From NCBI RefSeq assembly GCF_958295425.1, contig NC_081136.1:1442162-1506161 (forward strand): a stretch of DNA of 64,000 nucleotides, in the 5' to 3' direction. Positions 1-11,600 of this stretch are shown one piece after another; positions within the stretch are counted from its first letter, which is position 1; each line of letters begins with the position of its first letter. The position numbers and the translations under genes are program-made. This DNA comes from Solea solea (Eukaryota; Chordata; Actinopteri; Pleuronectiformes; Soleidae). The notes under the pieces were generated by a model. It saw only the letters and a list, made by a program, of their open reading frames with translations, made no database searches and was not told the origin of the DNA.

Positions 1-290
1 ATGCAGATGAGAAAGTGCGACACGGATAGGACGTCGTCCAGCTCGAGAAACTCGGCCCAGATGGTCAAGCCTGTCGCGAAAGGCCAGAAAAGCTCTGCGG
101 CCGCCTGGTGGACGATAATGGCGTCGGTGTGCGCCATCGTCACACAGTGCCGCCGCCGCCATCGCTGCTGGGCCAGGAAGAGGACGAGGACGGACAGTGG
201 GAGGACGAGGACTCCTCTGGTGATCATGAACCACGGGGACAATTTATAACACACTGTGGTGTTTGTGTCGTTGAGGGAGGAAGAGTTCAT
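1..290 (-). CDS. Rhodopsin-like GPCR, 5' part only (cut by window edge)
   Basis: Reading from ATG at 290 towards base 1 gives about 96 residues with no stop, so the gene continues outside the window. The protein starts M-N-S-S-S-L-N-D-T-N-T-T, with an N-glycosylation-type N terminus. A hydrophobic TM1 ending F-L-A-Q-Q-R-W-R-R follows, then a TM2-like segment around residues 57-75. TM1 and its basic end match the receptor at 3463-4323 (L-G-L-Q-R-W-R-R), so the two are paralogs in opposite orientation. A splice acceptor (pyrimidine tract then CAG, complement of about 301-303) lies about 10 bases upstream of the ATG, so the first exon is probably untranslated. The ligand is unknown. It could also be a pseudogene broken outside the window. 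Confidence 0.75.
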   Translation of the reverse strand, partial: MNSSSLNDTNTTVCYKLSPWFMITRGVLVLPLSVLVLFLAQQRWRRRHCVTMAHTDAIIVHQAAAELFWPFATGLTIWAEFLELDDVLSVSHFLIC

Positions 291-333
291 GGTCAATGAC
301 CTGAGGAAACGAGAGAATTAAGAAGTGCTGTGA

Positions 334-445
<112 letters not shown>

Positions 446-747
446 AAAATACTGAATAAATAACTACGCTAAACTCACAAATGAACGATCATTCACTCAC
501 CTGGACACGCGTGTGTGCTTGTGGTCGTCCGGTATCGCTGAACTCACTGAACGCTCTTCACTCATGCAACGATGCTTTAGTGTGTGTGTGTGGCAACACA
601 CATGTCATCTGTCATGAGTGACAGATGAGGGATGGACGGGTGCAGGTTTTGCATGTTTTAGAACTGAAAAGACGACGACAGGAAAACTCCCTTTTCACGT
701 TTTCCACTCACGCTAACTGTTTTACAACCTTCAGTTTTGTACTTGAT

Positions 748-1185
748 AAAATCTACGATACCTTAAGCACATGTTCACGTCTTTATCTCACTGTTAGACA
801 ACGTTTTCCAACAGGAAGCTGAAGTTTGTAAAGCACTCACTCTCCCACACCAAACCCCATAGAGAAAGTCATCAAATTTAGCTGGCGTGGACACAGGAGC
901 TGCTGGTCTACTGCTGCCTCGTGTGGTCACTTTGTGTCACTGAGGTAAATCTGAACAAAGGTTTTCAAATGCCGAACAATACAAAATAAGACATTTGAAC
1001 TTAGTGATGGAGGCAGCAGTGAATCAACAACTCCTGTGTGCTGTGATGTTAAAATCACTGATTTTCTCTATGGGCTTTGGTGTGGGAGAGTGAGTGGTTT
1101 ACAAAACTTCAGTTTCCTTTTGGAAAACGTTGTCTAACAGTGAGATAAAGACGTGAATGTGTTCTTAAGACACCGTCGACTCAAA
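748..1185. repeat. Palindromic dispersed element, copy A (most complete)
   Basis: The two halves are inverted copies. The left half has CTTAAGCACATGTTCACGTC at about 763, then CACACCAAACCCCATAGAG. The right half ends with the reverse of these (TATGGGCTTTGGTGTGG near 1070, then ACGTGAATGTGTTCTTAAG). The centre holds GAGGCAGCAG and its complement. No reading frame is present. Six other copies occur in this window (17.4, 18.2, 25.7, 26.7, 28.9 and 57.4 kb), with fragments at about 2610-2660 and 11025-11100. The form suggests a non-autonomous inverted-repeat transposon; family unknown. Confidence 0.85.
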
Positions 1186-1929
1186 CTGACGTAGATTATA
1201 TGAGGTGAGGTTTGTTTTTTCTTCTTCTTTGGTGCACACAGGCCGACGTGACAACGTGAGTGACAGGCGGCAGCTGTGTACACGGCGTCTGTCGGCGGTC
1301 GTGTTTGGATTTGAATAAACACCAGCTCGCGTTGGCGGCTGATTTGAATCATATCAGATGTGATGGACGGTATGAAAATCATTGTTTCACTGCTGCTTCA
1401 CTCAAATCACAGCGGTTTATTCTTGCTGTGTCAGGATCCGCAGGGCACACGCAAGCTAGGTTAGCATAGATTAGGTTAAACAACAAGGCGGACTGTTCCC
1501 TCGTTTAAAAATACACAGACTTTTCACCAAAAACAGACAGAATTGTAAGAAATTAACACACACACCTTTTCTTAAAAAAAATAAATAAATAAAATTCGAT
1601 AACTGGGTTTAGAGTGGTGTAAGATATTAAACAATTAAGATTTAATAAATAAATACATAGTGGGGTCAGTAAGTTCGGAAAAGCTAGCTACACGTATTAA
1701 GCTCCGCCTTCAAACACTGGACGTTTGTTACTTTTTTGTGGTAAAGTTTATGATTTTGTTTTGTAATGTCCAGTAAATGTTTTGTGTTATGTTGTTTTTC
1801 AACGTTAGCATTAAGTGTTTTATGTCATTTTAGCTATTTTTTTGGGTAGCATTAGCAACATAACACTTTTTTCACTTTTCACTTTTTTCAGTACACTGGA
1901 TGTGGCTCCCCCCACATCCAGTGGTTGGG
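1186..1929. other. No gene seen
   Basis: AT-rich spacer. The short open frames in it lack splice context and recognisable similarity. Confidence 0.6.
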
Positions 1930-2085
1930 GTCATTTTAGTAGTAGTAATGGAAGATTGGGTGCCTTACTCAGAGGTACGCCAGCCCTTGTCATGTCGGGA
2001 CTCAAACCAGCAACCCTCCAGTTACAAAGCCAAGTTCCCTTTCCACTAGGCTGTGAAAATTCACAAACCAGTGGAGTCGCCCCCT
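1930..2085 (-). mobile_element. tRNA-derived SINE-like fragment
   Basis: Read on minus, the segment has an A-box-like stretch (CCTAGTGGAAAG) and a B-box-like stretch (GGTTTGAGTCC) spaced as in tRNA-derived SINE heads. A copy-specific tail follows. It is a short fragment with no flanking duplication that I could see. Confidence 0.6.
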
Positions 2086-2089
2086 GATG

Positions 2090-3120
2090 GACGTGCAGGA
2101 GAATATAGGTTCTGGACGTTGAGATAAATTGTATTAATATATTCATATTCATAATTATGTGATTCAAATTCAGTCAAATGAGAATTTGTCCACAGTCACT
2201 AAATCATTTATTTATTTTGCCGTATGCAAAAGAAACAGGCCACAGTTTTTTGTGTGCACAGTGTGCCACGTCTGTATGAAATACGCATCACATCAGCACC
2301 AGGATCCAGTCAACAAGAGACACGACAGTGACCAGGTGGGTCCGGTTCTTCTTCTTACTATTAATATTTGTTTGACGAAAACATTTTTTCATTATCTGGT
2401 TCCTGCATGAAGGGAGTTTGAGACAAAAAATAAAAAATAAATATTTGTTGATAGTTTTGATCTCAGCAAAGAAGAAATTGTCATTTTAAATGTATATTTA
2501 TGTTCACATCTAACGAACATAAGTATGTTTTCATTTACATTGATAATTTCTGTAGGTAAAGTATTTTATTTTGAAGTAAACCTGAAACAACTTTAAGAAA
2601 AAAATAAAAAATCCTTTGTTCAGATTAACAGTGACACAAACTGACCACACGAGGGCATTATTTATAATTAATAATTAAAATTTGCCTTCAATGGAGTTAA
2701 CGACGACTGACAAATACTGATAACATCATTTATCGTCTTTGCGATGATCTGATCGTGTAGGTAAGACACAATTCCAATTTACTTAAATGCAGAAGTCGAT
2801 TATTATTACTGAATACATTTTTATTACTTGTCATATTTTTTTTTAAGTATTTTTTGTATTCATTTTCATTTAACAAATTCATTTCATTCACGTGCGACTG
2901 CTTTACGTGGCTAAAATAACATAGCAGCGCAGTACAAACGTGGCTAACATTAGCCTAGCTAAAGTTGGAGGATGAGACGGCATGAGGTCAGGATCGGTTG
3001 CATGAGCTCGTTCAGGTTGAGTGCGGGTTGTTTTCACTTGATTGCCCCCTACTGGCCAGATTAGCTGCTCCGTGGCCCCAAGGTCATTTGAGTGTGACCC
3101 CTGCTCTGGATTACCCATGA
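2090..3120. other. No gene seen; small repeat fragment near 2610-2660
   Basis: AT-rich spacer. Bases 2610-2660 (GTTCAGATTAACAGTGACAC and the following bases to ACGAGG) match the central part of the palindromic element described at 748-1185. Nothing else is recognisable. Confidence 0.5.
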
Positions 3121-3124
3121 GAGG

Positions 3125-3262
3125 TTGAATGGCCCTGCGATGGACTGACGACCTGTCTAGGGTGTGACCCCCACCTTTCGCCCCACTGTCAGCTGGGATT
3201 GGCTCCAGCTCCCCGCGACCCTCATTTGGAGGATAAAGTGGTAGGAAATGAATGAATGAATC
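3125..3262 (+). mobile_element. 3' tail of a non-LTR retroelement (fish type)
   Basis: The stretch CTGCGATGGACTGACGACCT, a run through GGGATTGGCTCCAGC and a terminal (AATG)n microsatellite are the usual end of a very common fish non-LTR element. A second copy in reverse orientation is at 6190-6322, and a short piece is near 31500. Confidence 0.7.
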
Positions 3263-3462
3263 TCTGGAGCTGCTCTGGAGTGAGCCACGTGCCTTGTTTG
3301 ATGCCTGTCAATGGTTTGTTGAACAAATGTGCGATAAACATTGATAGGTTGACTTGTTGACGATTAGACTACAGAAGAGACAAAACACCTTGAGTTGTTC
3401 ACATCTCATGTCTTTTGTCTCTGTCTTCCCCTCTTTTTGTCTCCAATCACTTCCTCTCAGAC

Positions 3463-4323
3463 ATGTCAGTCAACTCATCTGGCTCCTCCCTCCATCCTTG
3501 GATCTACCACTGCATGGACTCCAGGATTGCCGTTGACCTGTTCTCAATCATAAACAGCATCAGAGCCTTGGTCCTCCTCCCTCTCTGTGTCCTTGTACTC
3601 TACCTGGGACTCCAGCGATGGCGGCGTCCGTCCCAGTCGTCAAGCCACGGGGACATCTTCACCCTCCACCTGGTTTACCTTGAGCTGATCGCTGTTGTCG
3701 GGTTCTTCATCTTTTTGTGCGGTTTCTACATGGCTAAACCTGTGGTGACTGAAGTCGGGGTCTCTCTCTCCGACCAGATCTTTCCCGCACAGATGAGCTT
3801 CCACTTCCTGACGTGCTTGGAGCGTTACCTGGCTGTAGTTCACCCCGTCACCTACAGGAGGATGAAACAGTCAGCTGGTGTCAGAATCAGAAACGCTAGC
3901 GTGGCGTGTGTGTGGCTGCTGTGCTGGAGCTGGACAGGCATAACGATCCTGGTGAACCCTACTGTACCCGTCGTCCCGCTCCTGCTCCTGCTAGTGTTGT
4001 CGTCAGTCATCATGTCGTTTTGCAGCCTTTGCGTTCTCCGTGTTCTGATGCGTCCGCGGCCCGCGCATCGCCGGGCCGCTAACCGATCGAAGCAGCGCAC
4101 CATCGCCACCGTCGTGGCTATTCTGTTGGCACAGTGGCTGTGGTTCAGCGCCTTACTCGTGACCCTGGCTCTGAACATGTCCAGGAAGCTTGGTTACGAA
4201 GGCGGCTGTGTCGCGATGGTGTGCGGAATGGGGTTCAATCTGCTGAGCTCTCTGGTGTTACCGCTGCTGTTCCTCCACAGAGCGGGAAAGTGGCTCTGTT
4301 GCGTTTGTTCCAGCGGTGAGTAA
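3463..4323 (+). CDS. Rhodopsin-like GPCR, orphan fish family
   Basis: I chose ATG 3463, which lies three bases after a strong acceptor (CTTCCTCTCAG at 3450-3460). The open frame extends upstream to 3415, but that part would be intron. The product is 286 residues with seven hydrophobic segments. TM1 is followed by L-Q-R-W-R-R. TM3 ends L-E-R-Y-L-A-V-V-H-P (the E-R-Y form of the D-R-Y motif). TM4 has C-V-W-L-L-C-W. TM6 is preceded by S-K-Q-R-T-I-A, and TM7 has L-V-L-P-L-L-F-L in place of NPxxY. The usual TM3 cysteine (25 residues before the ERY arginine) is a threonine. It should couple to G proteins at the plasma membrane; the ligand is unknown. It is paralogous to the genes at 1-290 and 6591-7457. 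Confidence 0.85.
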   Translation: MSVNSSGSSLHPWIYHCMDSRIAVDLFSIINSIRALVLLPLCVLVLYLGLQRWRRPSQSSSHGDIFTLHLVYLELIAVVGFFIFLCGFYMAKPVVTEVGVSLSDQIFPAQMSFHFLTCLERYLAVVHPVTYRRMKQSAGVRIRNASVACVWLLCWSWTGITILVNPTVPVVPLLLLLVLSSVIMSFCSLCVLRVLMRPRPAHRRAANRSKQRTIATVVAILLAQWLWFSALLVTLALNMSRKLGYEGGCVAMVCGMGFNLLSSLVLPLLFLHRAGKWLCCVCSSGE

Positions 4324-4696
4324 ATAACCGCTGTTGTTTTAAACGTCGCTGCTGAGTTTTGGAGTTTTAGTTTAGTGCCGCTTTAGGTCTGAGAATCCCA
4401 CGTGATCTCTGATTTGTCGCAACAACGGCTAATAATTAGTAACAATAATTAACTAACTAGTGTCTAACTAATCATTTATGCTTCTTCACACTTTAAATGC
4501 TCCCTGTACGCAGAGAGTTACATCCCCGTTTAGCTCATGCTGCCTAGCTTAAAGTCCCATTCACACTAAAATGTCGTGACATGCATAATCGTGATATTTA
4601 GCAAATGTTTGGTACTTAAAATGTGATGAGTACGCTGGTGCACGATTAGCTAATGTTGTATGAAGTACCTTAAAGTGATACTTAAATAAAAGTCTT
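4324..4696. other. Receptor 3' flank; no gene seen
   Basis: AT-rich sequence following the stop codon. An AATAAA motif near 4685 could serve as poly(A) signal, but it lies at the edge of the SINE at 4697. Confidence 0.4.
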
Positions 4697-4892
4697 AAAG
4701 TATATGACATTAGCTCAGTGGTAGGGTGAGTTGTCTTTCAACTGGAAGGTTGTGGGTTCAATACCTGGCTCTGCTCGTCTATGTGTCCTTGAGCAAGACA
4801 CTTACTTAACCCCATGTTGCACCATGTGAATGGGTGAAAACTGTAGCGTAAAGCAGCTCATCCAGGCTAGAAAAACTCTTTGAGAAATATAA
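4697..4892 (+). mobile_element. tRNA-derived SINE
   Basis: An A-box (TTAGCTCAGTGGTAGGGTGAG) and a B-box (GTGGGTTCAATACC) are spaced as in a tRNA gene. A non-tRNA body (CTTGAGCAAGACACTTA) and an AT-rich tail follow. Related copies in the other orientation lie at 5968-6135 and 58138-58243. Confidence 0.85.
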
Positions 4893-5600
4893 ATCAAAGT
4901 GACAAATATTTTACTTTTTTAGATTACAACACTGTGCCAACAGGAAGTTAGCATAAAACCAGCTAGCTAAACTATGGGATCTAAATCCTCAAACGTGTTT
5001 GCTGTTAAACAAAACACATGAAAGTTAAATGCATTATTATGCCAATGTTTATCTTTAGATTTATTTGTGATGTTTTCAACACAAATGTAACATCTGGACG
5101 TTTGGACTGCGAAAAACACCCCCCAAAAATCCTCCGTAATAGCTCCACTAGCTCCGCCCTCCGCACACAAGTCTTGAGGCTTCAAAATGGCCGCTGACAG
5201 ACAACAGCAGGTGCGGCTCCCAGCAGGTGCGGCTCAGCCCCCCCCCCCCCCATAGCTCCACCCTTTTGGTGTTTGCTATTATCTTAACCGACCATGCTAA
5301 ACATGAACGTAGCACGATTGTGTCGTACAACAACACTGTGTGACTGTCACTGTACTTTAATAAAAGAATAATAAAGGGAATATTGTTTACTGTGTGTTTG
5401 TTTTTGTACCGTCTCTGGTCGGCATGACGACCCCTTTCACACACACACACACTAATGAAACTAGATTTGCCATGTGCAATTTACCGTAAAAAACGAGCAT
5501 TGTAAAATATGACTTGCAAAACATCCACACACACACCCCCTCCCCACACACACACACACTTTAGCGCACAGCTACATAAACGTCTCATATTCCACTGAAC
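4893..5600. other. No gene seen; simple repeats
   Basis: Contains a C run at about 5240-5250 and short CA runs near 5440 and 5530. No coding signal. Confidence 0.5.
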
Positions 5601-5640
5601 ATCAGTTGCTGAACTTTCAGAAGATGAACTCTGCCGATGG
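5601..5640 (+). other. Possible 5' exon of the receptor at 6591
   Basis: The segment ends in a good donor (GATG then GTGAGTTG at 5641). It contains an ATG (about 5625) followed by N-S-A-D. If spliced to the acceptor at 6572, that ATG is out of frame with the receptor, so it would be an upstream open frame in a 5' leader. Position and donor are visible; the link is inference. Confidence 0.35.
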
Positions 5641-5967
5641 TGAGTTGCCCTTCAAAATAAAATACTTCAAGTCAAATTATGTTGTTTTGTTGTCACAATT
5701 TTCAGTTGTTTGTTTGTTGTTGAGTTAATACACGCACACATGATGGTGTTTTATGCATCTAAAACACAGTACTTTACATACTAATAACAGTAATTATATA
5801 TACTGTTTGTTTATAAAATGTATTTTTGATATAGACACATTTTATTTAAAAAATCCTAATCGACAAAAAACATACTGTGACTTAGAGGAAACAATGTGAC
5901 CTTAACACTTTATTTGATGTATTTTGTTCCTACCAAATCAAATGAGATGAAGAAGAAGAGTTGGTAT

Positions 5968-6135
5968 TATGGTCTGTATTTGTATAGAGCTTTTCTTTAC
6001 GCGACAGTTTCCACCCATTCACTCATTCACACGCAGTTCAATGTCTTTGGACACACATTGACGAGCCGAGCCAGGAATTAAACCCACAACCTTCCAGTCG
6101 AAAGACAACTCGCCCCTACCACTGAGCCACCATGG
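5968..6135 (-). mobile_element. tRNA-derived SINE
   Basis: Same family as the copy at 4697, in reverse orientation: complement of the A-box at 6105-6130 (CCACTGAGCCACCATGG), of the B-box at about 6078-6095, and of the body CCAAAGACATTG. Confidence 0.8.
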
Positions 6136-6189
6136 CTCCATCGCCTCACTTTTTTAAAGACTTTTACTTCTACAACTTTAAGACTTTCA

Positions 6190-6322
6190 CTTAAGTCAGT
6201 CAGTCATCATCTACCGCTTTATCCTCAACCAGAGGGTCGCGGGGGGTGCTGTGCCAATCTCAGCTACATCGGGCGATAGGCGGGGTACACCCTGGACAGT
6301 TCGCCAGTCCATCACAGGGACT
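6190..6322 (-). mobile_element. 3' tail of a non-LTR retroelement
   Basis: Reverse copy of the tail type seen at 3125-3262 (complement includes CTGTGATGGACTGGCGAACT and CAGGGTGTACCCCGCC), with the ACCGCTTTATCCTC end at about 6215. Confidence 0.7.
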
Positions 6323-6590
6323 TTTACTTAAGTATCATTACTGAAAAAAAAAAAAGTGACTTCAATTTCTACCAAAGTCATTTTCTTTGTCATATTTGTA
6401 CTTTTACTCAAGCATCACTTTAAAGTACTTTATATAAGACTGGATATTAAAGAAACCTGCATGTTTGGTACCTGAAGGAATTCAAACTAACAACCCCTCT
6501 GCGTACAAAACCATTTACCATTTCTTTGATTCATTTTTGTTTCCTCCTTCTTTTGCTTTTCTACTTCTTCAGACGTCCGTGAACGTCAAC

Positions 6591-7457
6591 ATGGCGGTGA
6601 ACGCCTCCTCTAACTCCTGCCTCCATCCTCCCCTCGCCTCCTTCAGCACCCAAAACTGCTTCCTCTTCTTCTCCACCTTCTCCATCACCAACGACCTCGG
6701 CCTCCTGCTGCTCTTCGTCCTCGTCCTCCTCCTGGACTGCCGTCAGCGGCGGACGCGACGCTGTGTGTCGGCGGTCAGAGACGTGGTCATGGTGTATCAC
6801 TCCATGGCGATGCAGCTGGAGGAGCTCTCAGGCGTCGCCCTCTTCTTTTTCGCCAGTTACACCAAACAACCGCACCTGATCTGGCCGGCGTCCACCATCA
6901 TCGGAACCGGCTCCCATGGACAGCTGCTGTTACACCTCCTGACCTGCGTGGAGCGCTACGTAGCCGTCGTCCACCCCGTCTTCTTCATGGGGCTGAGAAA
7001 GAAGGGCGTGGTGAAGCTGAGGAACACGTGCCTCTGCTGCGTCTGGCTGCTGTGCGGCGTGGGTATCATCGCCGTCCACTTCACACACTCGCTCAAATTC
7101 ATGCTGTTCTACATCTCCTTCACCGCGCTCCTGTTGGTCGCCGTCGCGCTGTGCAGTATCACGGTTCTCCGGGCTCTCAGGCGCCCGCGGCCGGGGGAGG
7201 AAGTGGACGGGAGGACGAGGCGCGTGGACCAATCGAAGCAGAGAGCTTTCCGCACAATCATGACCATCCTGACTGCGCTGCTCTTCAAGCTGGTGGGGAC
7301 GGTGTCTTGTGCCGTTCTGGTTTCAGAAGGCAATAAAAACATTATATCGTGCACTACGGTGATGGTCATCGCCTGTTTCGATGTGCCCAGCAACATGGTT
7401 TTACCCGTGCTGTACCTGCACCACACAAGAAAACGACAACAACAACCCAGAAACTAA
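6591..7457 (+). CDS. Rhodopsin-like GPCR, orphan fish family
   Basis: I chose ATG 6591; a pyrimidine tract and CTTCTTCAG acceptor end at 6572, so the frame upstream to 6465 is intron. The product is 288 residues with seven hydrophobic segments. TM3 ends V-E-R-Y-V-A-V-V-H-P. TM4 has C-C-V-W-L-L-C-G-V-G. A basic third loop (R-R-P-R-P-G-E-E, R-R-V-D-Q-S-K-Q-R) precedes TM6. TM7 has M-V-L-P-V-L-Y-L in place of NPxxY, and the tail is short and basic. The conserved TM3 cysteine is missing, as in the neighbour at 3463. The shared layout, splice position and V-V-H-P and S-K-Q-R motifs show that the two genes arose by local duplication. Ligand unknown. Confidence 0.85.
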   Translation: MAVNASSNSCLHPPLASFSTQNCFLFFSTFSITNDLGLLLLFVLVLLLDCRQRRTRRCVSAVRDVVMVYHSMAMQLEELSGVALFFFASYTKQPHLIWPASTIIGTGSHGQLLLHLLTCVERYVAVVHPVFFMGLRKKGVVKLRNTCLCCVWLLCGVGIIAVHFTHSLKFMLFYISFTALLLVAVALCSITVLRALRRPRPGEEVDGRTRRVDQSKQRAFRTIMTILTALLFKLVGTVSCAVLVSEGNKNIISCTTVMVIACFDVPSNMVLPVLYLHHTRKRQQQPRN

Positions 7458-7540
7458 AAAACTGAATCAGGACAAGGATCTGTAGAGAACCTTACCTTCT
7501 TACATAAACGTGATCTGTGAAGATGTCGCTGAGATAAACA

Positions 7541-8270
7541 TGCCTGAACGTGTTCAATTGGACTTCCTATGTTAAATCTAAATTGACGCCAAATCTGTAA
7601 TCTGAACCAGATCCAGATGAAGCTAAGTCTGTTAGTAGAGGGTCTGATCCTGCACACACGCCAAATTTCGTTAAATTCCGAAGAGTTCTGATCGAGATTT
7701 CCGTTCTTTCTTTTACAGTTTTGCCCGTTATAAGTGATCGGGTTGTCTTGAAAATGTGATCATGTTTTGAGACCTTTTCAGTGAGCAGACAGGAAGTTGC
7801 TTCCTGTAGGACAAACTTACAGATACACCTGCACAGATGAAAACAGAAGCTCCTTTGTGGAGGCAATTCGCATTTTTAAGTTGTGGGGATACAAGCTCCA
7901 GTCCTTCCAGGATTTTGTGGCCTGTTTTTGTGATTGTTGCGACCAAAAATGTTTGATGCGTTTTACAAACCTGCACCTGAATTGATTACACTTTGATCCC
8001 CTGGATCCAGAACTTTACCTGCACGTCTGAACGTGTTCAATGGGACTTCCTATGTTAAATATAAATTGATGCCAAATCTGTAAATAGAATGAATCAAGAT
8101 GGATCTTAGAATGTTGGTAGAGGGTCCGATTCTGCACACACACCAAATTTCATTCAATTCCGACGAGTTCTGACCGAGATTTATTTTCTTTCTTTTAGAG
8201 TTTTGCCCGTTATAAGTGATCGTCTTGAAAATGTGATCATGTTTTGAGACCTTTTCAGTCAGCAGATTCT
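7541..8270 (+). repeat. Two direct copies of a ~240 bp segment
   Basis: Bases 7541-7790 and 8027-8266 are similar copies starting CTGAACGTGTTCAAT and ending GAGACCTTTTCAGT. Both include AGTTTTGCCCGTTATAAGTG. They lie between the receptor and the zinc-finger gene. No open frame covers both copies, so they look like a non-coding repeat, possibly retroelement-derived. Confidence 0.8.
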
Positions 8271-8687
8271 TACCAAAACTGAATGGGAACATACTTGGGC
8301 AATCACCCACCCATCACAAAGGTGCAGGTGTCAAAGTGTCAGTTTACAGAGAAATAAAAAATAAACGAAAGCTCAGTCCGGCTCATTTAATTTATGCAAA
8401 ACTGGTAACGCGTTTCTTTACTTACGATCTGTGACGGCAAAGACAAATATGCAAAAACCAGAGTCATGTTTGTGTTTTTTTTCCCTCTACAGTTTAGGGT
8501 TTTGTTTTTTTTAGGTCACTCATGTATATTCAAATGTTAAAATAAAGACTTCCGTGTGCATCATGCAAATGTCTGTTTCTTGTGTCGGACGTCGCTCTCA
8601 TGACCAATCAATAGATTTTGAAACTATGAGTAGATTTTGAACCGTTTGTGATGCCCAGGAAATTCAAACACTGGAAAGAAAGACGCT

Positions 8688-11600
8688 TTACGTCGTGTCC
8701 TCCGCTGCGAGGTGGCTCTTCATGTGCGTCTTCAGACAATGGCTCTGTGTGAACGCTTTGTCGCACAGCCGACACTTGTACGGCCGTTCGCCGTTGTGCG
8801 TCCTCATGTGGATCGTCAGGTGCGTTTTGCGCGCGCACGCTTTGCCGCAGATGCCACACACGAAGGGTTTGGCGCCAGAGTGCACAGTCATGTGCTCGTC
8901 CAGGTTGTTCTTGCGCTTGAAGGCCCAGCCGCACTCGGGGCACCGGTACGGTGTCTCCCCGGTGTGCATCCGCGTGTGAACGGTCAGCGCCCCCTTGGTG
9001 CAAAACCCGCGGCCGCACTCCCGGCAGTGGTGCGGCTTCTCGCTGCTGTGTGTCCGCATGTGAATCTGCAGCTGCTTGATCGTCAGGAACATTTTGCAGC
9101 AGACGTCGCACAGGTACGACCTCTCGCGGTCTGTGTGGATCTTCTCGTGTTGCCTCAGCGTCCCAGGCAGCTTGAAACTCCGCCCACAAACCTGGCAGCT
9201 GTGAGGCCTCTCCCCGGAGTGCGTCATCTTGTGACGGGACAGCGACCTGTAGTCGCTGAGGGACTTTCCGCACACGCCGCATAGGTGCACCTTCTTTTTT
9301 ATAACGTGCGTCTTGAGGTGAGCCTTTAGCGCCTCCCTGTGTTCACACACTTTATGGCAGGTGAAGCACGTGTGAGGCTTTCCCTCTACATGGAGTGTCC
9401 GATGCTTCTCCAGCGACACCCGCAGGGCAAATGCCGCGGCACAGACATTGCATTTGTGCGGCCTCTCGCCCGAGTGAGCGGCCACATGCTCGTCGCGGCC
9501 GTAAACGCTGAAGAAAGTCTCGCCACAAATGTGACAGTCGCCCGTTTCGAGACGACTCTGAAGTTGGAGGTCTGGCGTCTCCGTGGACGCCAATTTGACA
9601 TTTTGTTTATTTGTTGTCATCGGTTCACCGTCACTCGACTCCTCCTCCTCCTCCTCGCTCATGTCCGGTTTCCAGTCATCATCGCTGTCTTTCAACTTTT
9701 CTCTATCTTCATCTTTTTCGTCGTTATGATCCTCCTCCTCCTCCTTCCTCTGAGCGGCGGCGGCTTCCTCGTCTTGTCGCTCTCCGGCGTTAGCTTCCTC
9801 GGTTAGCATGTTGTCGTCGTCGTCTTCTTGTTGCGATATTAAGCTGCCGGACGGGACGTCCTCCGCCTGAAGACGACTGCGGTGGAAAATAAGAAGTGAG
9901 AATTTATACAATCCACGTGTCTGATATATGATGTTGACGTGGGGAAACACGACACCATGTGGCCGCGCCAAGTATGACACCTCTTATAAAACCAAAGTGG
10001 TTATGCAATGTCTATGAATTTCAAGAGCAGGAAGAACCCTGTTGTGACTGAAGAGAGTGACACGAGTAACTGAGGATATGTCGCAACAATAAATTCTCAA
10101 CGCCCATGTACGATCCCGTCATTAGCGCCACCACCAGGAGTCATGAGGTAGCGACGCCGTTAATGCAAACAGGAAATGCAGGAAATCTGTTTTTTTTTTT
10201 TTTAAGTGGGTCATCAATTGTGCTTTTTGGCTCCCAGAATGCACAGTGTCCGCTGACCTACAAGGCCACTACTAATACAGCTGTAGGCCACGCCCACTGC
10301 TTACCAAATGTAGTTGAAGCGCTAGTCGTTTAAACACGAATCCCAGAGTGACCAATACGTTTGCACGCCGGTAACAGACTTGATGATGTACAGTTAAAAC
10401 AAGGAAAGGCAAAGCGCCACCAACAGGAGTCATGGGGTAGTGTAGCTGGTGAGTTAAACTGGTGGCAAATCTGTTTAGAGTAACACATTTTTCATAAATA
10501 AAATATTGTTATTTGGCGCCAACATATCGATAATCGCATCCCGATAAACGGGAATGACAATAAATTCAGACAAACACAGCACAGTATCGTCTGCATATCA
10601 AGAAATAATTGAATGATTCGCATTTCCTTTGATTTATTTACCTAATTTGTTGCCTGGTGTCACATGTGGGAGAGGAAGAGTCTCCTGCGTCTTCCTCAAA
10701 GTCTTCAGTTTCCTTTTGCACCTGAGAGAAACAAAATAAAGACGTCACATCTCACCGCGCATCTTGTCCATTCACTGCTTGGGCTTAAAAGGCTCGTGGG
10801 ACAAACTACGACACCTTGGGTCTGATGAAGACAGTCGAGGTCCCTCGTCTCTGGATTTCCTCCGCTGTTACCGAATTCAATTCCAAACGACCCCTGTCGG
10901 ACCTAAGCAGGTCCAGGACGTCCACCTCCTGAAGACCTCGTGGACACTTTTTATGGACTGAGGAGGAAGTAACAAGACAAAATAGAAAAATTCATTTTAA
11001 CCACTGAAAAAAACTCAGTCAGTTTAACTCTACGATATCTTCAAAACACGTTTACGTCTTAATCTCACTGTTAGACAGACTTTTCCAGCAGGGGGCGCAC
11101 AACTATGTATCTCATATAGTCAATTCCCGGTTACCGTTTTTTGAAAGTGCTTCAGTCTGTGGGTTTTCCAGGACGTGGATCCTCAGGTCCACGTGATCCT
11201 GAGTGTCAACGACCTTCTGCTCACACGGACGTCTGGAGGATGAAACACGTATTTAAAAATTATGATTATTATTCTGTGTTTGAAAGAACAAAAAAAGATG
11301 GAGGAAATCAGGACAAAAATACAAAATAAAATGCCATTTTACTACTTTATTTTATAAAATAAAACCTTGATGGAGTTTGATTATTCACATCCTCCAGATC
11401 TTCGTCGTCGTCACCCTCCTCTTCCTCGACGTGGCTCCTGCTGCGTTTCGCAACTGAACGAACATCTGTGCAACCAGGAAGTGTTTTATTTTGAAATTTC
11501 CGAGCTTAGCTCACTGAAGCTACACTATTCTTACTTGTTATCATAAGAAGAAGAGGCAGTACTCTGATTATTACTCTTATTATGATTTGAAAAGAGCTGA

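Noticed and set aside
3415..3462. Upstream in-frame ATG for the receptor at 3463
   Set aside because: The region is a pyrimidine tract ending in CAG, so it is intron and not coding.
4697..4770. tRNA gene candidate
   Set aside because: A- and B-boxes are present, but the cloverleaf does not close and a SINE body follows. It is a tRNA-derived repeat head.
8712..9284. 190-codon open frame on plus opposite the zinc fingers
   Set aside because: Shadow of the regular finger repeats; the minus frame has intact C2H2 spacing.
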